DNA of 6,289 nucleotides, from contig PXSL01000071.1 in the NCBI GenBank assembly GCA_003022815.1, positions 3,882 through 10,170 of the forward strand. The letters are read 5' to 3'. Positions 4,870-6,289 of the stretch are shown piece by piece (the stretch's first letter is position 1; every line of letters begins with the position of its first letter). The translations under genes and the position numbers were made by a program. This DNA comes from Halobacteriales archaeon SW_5_68_122 (GTDB lineage: Archaea > Halobacteriota > Halobacteria > Halobacteriales > Haloarculaceae). Under the pieces are notes generated by a model. It was given only the letters and a program-made list of their open reading frames with translations. It was not told the DNA's origin and searched no databases.

Positions 4870-6289
4870 CGGACTCCACCTCCGGCTCCGTCGCGGCGTC
4901 CGGACTCGGCTCGAACTCGGCTTCGTCGGCCGTCCGCCACGACTCGCCGTGCTCCGAGAGGTTGGTCGTCGGCGCCTCGATGCCGAGGAACTCCCGTTTT
5001 TCGACCTCCGAGTCGAACTCCTCGTCGACGATGCGGTCGGTGATGGACTCGACGTCGATGTCGAACTCCTCGTCGGAGGAGACCTGCACCGGCGAGGTGC
5101 CGTCCTCGCCGAACTCGAACTGCACGACCGTGTCGGAGGTGTCACGGACGGTGCCGTCGTACTGCGCTTCCAGCTCCGACAGCGCGTTGATGAGCCGCCG
5201 CTGAAGGTAGCCGGACTTCGAGGTCCGGACCGCGGTGTCGACCAGTCCCTCGCGGCCGCCCATCGCGTGGAAGAAGAACTCCCGGGGGGTCAGCCCGTTC
5301 CGGTAGGAGTTCTCGACGAAGCCGTGGGCGTCCGCCGACAGGTCGTTCGGCCTGAAGTGGCTCAGCGTGCGGTCCTCGTAGCCGCGGTTGATGCGCTCGC
5401 CGCGGACCGCCTGCTGGCCGACGCAGCCGGCCATCTGGGTCAGGTTCAGCATCGACCCACGGGCGCCGGACTGGGCCATCACGACCGCGGGGTTGTCGTC
5501 GCCGAAGTGGTCGTCGGCGATGTCGCCCGCGGAGTCACGGGCCTTTCCGAGCGCCTGCCTGATCTTCATCTCCAGGGTTTCGTCGACCGTCCGGCCCGGC
5601 AGGCTCTCGAGTTCGCCGGCCCGGTAGGCCTCGATGAGGTCCTCGACGCGGTCGTAGGCGCTGTCGATGGCCTCGGCGATCTGCTCTTCGGCCTCGCGCT
5701 CGACGGACTCGTCGTCGATGCCGATGGAGAACCCGAAGTGCATGATGGCCCGCATCGCAAGCGTCGCCACCTCGTTGACGAACACCCGGGCGCGGGTGTT
5801 GCCGTACACCTTGCAGATGGTATCGACGACCTCGCCGCCGAAGGCGCCGACGGCGTCCTCGTCGATGGTGCCGGAGACCAGCTGGCCATCCTCGATTTTG
5901 ACGGTGTCGCCGGCCGAGGAGGTGAACTCGAGGTCGAGCCCCTCGGGGAGCAGCTCCGAGAAGATGGTCCGGCCGGTCCAGTAGGCGCCGTCCTCGCCGG
6001 CTCCGTCCGGCTCCGGCAGCTCGTCGATGCTGGTCGCACGCAGCAGGTCCAGCGCCTGCGTCTCGTTGAACCGCGGGTTCTCGTTGGTCAGCAGGTAGGT
6101 CCCGCTGATGTGGTCCTGGATGGCGCCGATAATATTCTCGCCGAACCGCGGGCTGAGAATCTGCTCCTGGACTCTCATCAGGACGCGCGCCTCCGCGCGG
6201 GCCTCCTCGTTCTGGAGGGCGTGCATGTTCATCTCGTCGCCGTCAAAATCCGCATTATACGGAGGACAATTATTTGACACTAATTCGTT
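4862..6289 (-). CDS. rpoA1: RNA polymerase subunit A', C-terminal part (partial at window edge)
   Basis: A' is the N-terminal half of the archaeal largest RNA polymerase subunit and carries the catalytic magnesium site. The frame is open to the right edge and ends at TGA 4864-4862, giving 475 codons. Recognisable A' begins at [26 protein letters not shown] (6256-6236) holds the three Asp that bind the active-site Mg2+. Then come the pore/funnel segments ([36 protein letters not shown]) and [19 protein letters not shown] with [14 protein letters not shown], the bridge helix (about 5270-5160). About 468 residues from the Asp loop to the end matches the usual length of this half of A'. The C-terminus is acidic. 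The seven codons before CPP (NELVSNN) do not match A', where a residue run ending in a hydrophobic pair before CPP is expected; see the separate entry. Co-transcribed with rpoA2. Confidence 0.95.
   Translation of the reverse strand, partial: NELVSNNCPPYNADFDGDEMNMHALQNEEARAEARVLMRVQEQILSPRFGENIIGAIQDHISGTYLLTNENPRFNETQALDLLRATSIDELPEPDGAGEDGAYWTGRTIFSELLPEGLDLEFTSSAGDTVKIEDGQLVSGTIDEDAVGAFGGEVVDTICKVYGNTRARVFVNEVATLAMRAIMHFGFSIGIDDESVEREAEEQIAEAIDSAYDRVEDLIEAYRAGELESLPGRTVDETLEMKIRQALGKARDSAGDIADDHFGDDNPAVVMAQSGARGSMLNLTQMAGCVGQQAVRGERINRGYEDRTLSHFRPNDLSADAHGFVENSYRNGLTPREFFFHAMGGREGLVDTAVRTSKSGYLQRRLINALSELEAQYDGTVRDTSDTVVQFEFGEDGTSPVQVSSDEEFDIDVESITDRIVDEEFDSEVEKREFLGIEAPTTNLSEHGESWRTADEAEFEPSPDAATEPEVESDD
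4877..4883 (-). promoter_or_regulatory. Shine-Dalgarno site for rpoA2 inside rpoA1
   Basis: A perfect GGAGGTG lies 7 nt before the rpoA2 ATG at 4869, within the last codons of rpoA1. Together with the 8-nt gene overlap it fixes the rpoA2 start and suggests tight translational coupling, so that A' and A'' are made in equal amounts. Confidence 0.7.
6269..6289 (-). other. Probable C-terminal end of a second intein, in RpoA1
   Basis: The last seven codons before Cys of [11 protein letters not shown] read N-E-L-V-S-N-N. They do not fit the conserved A' residues normally found before CPP. An intein ending in Asn-Asn followed by Cys as +1 nucleophile would explain the break, and would place a second intein at the Mg2+-binding loop of the same enzyme. 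The penultimate residue is Asn instead of the usual His, which some inteins tolerate. The codons here and just downstream are A+T-rich, unlike the host. Only 21 bases are visible, so an assembly chimera or a truncated gene start cannot be excluded. Confidence 0.5.

Noticed and set aside
4742..6277. 511-codon plus-strand frame opposite rpoA1
   Set aside because: It is antisense to well-recognised A' sequence; long mirror frames arise from the G+C-rich third positions of haloarchaeal genes. The product is Val/Asp/Leu-rich with no domain I can recognise.

Overview
The window is about two-thirds G+C, its proteins are acidic, and it carries the archaeal order rpoA1-rpoA2-nusA-rps12-rps7, all on the minus strand. 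TATA boxes lie 25-30 bp before start codons, and the first gene at the left edge has a twin-arginine/lipobox signal. Together these point to a halophilic archaeon (class Halobacteria). The uS12 sequence looks closest to the Haloarcula group, but that is from memory, not a search.

Right to left, in the direction of transcription: 6289-4862 is the 3' half of rpoA1 (RNA polymerase A'), starting at the catalytic NADFDGD loop. Its last seven codons at the window edge do not read like A' and look like the tail of an intein. rpoA2 (A'') follows at 4869-2341, overlapping rpoA1 by 8 nt. A 440-residue LAGLIDADG-type intein (4638-3319) interrupts it inside the trigger-loop motif. Directly after the rpoA2 stop codon lies an 80-bp, nearly perfect palindrome (2261-2340) flanked by a 3-bp direct repeat, which looks like a miniature transposable element. 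Then comes nusA (2230-1897), which appears broken: the two ends of the protein are recognisable but in different frames, and roughly 30 residues between them, including the first KH-domain GxxG loop, are missing.

A small zinc-ribbon gene on the plus strand (1591-1905) runs head-on into nusA and splits the operon. rps12 (1475-1047) therefore seems to start from its own promoter near 1505. rps7 (916-305) follows across a 133-nt spacer that holds two strong hairpins and a 45-codon reading frame overlapping both the rps12 stop and the rps7 start. The left edge (209-1) holds the first 69 codons of a Tat-exported lipoprotein with its own TATA box.

A' and A'' form the catalytic core of RNA polymerase, NusA binds RNA and is linked to transcription elongation/termination, and uS12 and uS7 are small-subunit ribosomal proteins, so the window is core information-processing machinery. 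The unusual parts are the parasitic or disruptive elements in it: one clear and one probable intein at the polymerase active centre, a probable MITE, palindromic spacer repeats and a damaged nusA. No tRNA, rRNA, CRISPR array or full-length insertion sequence was seen, and no gene-free stretch exceeds about 135 bases.
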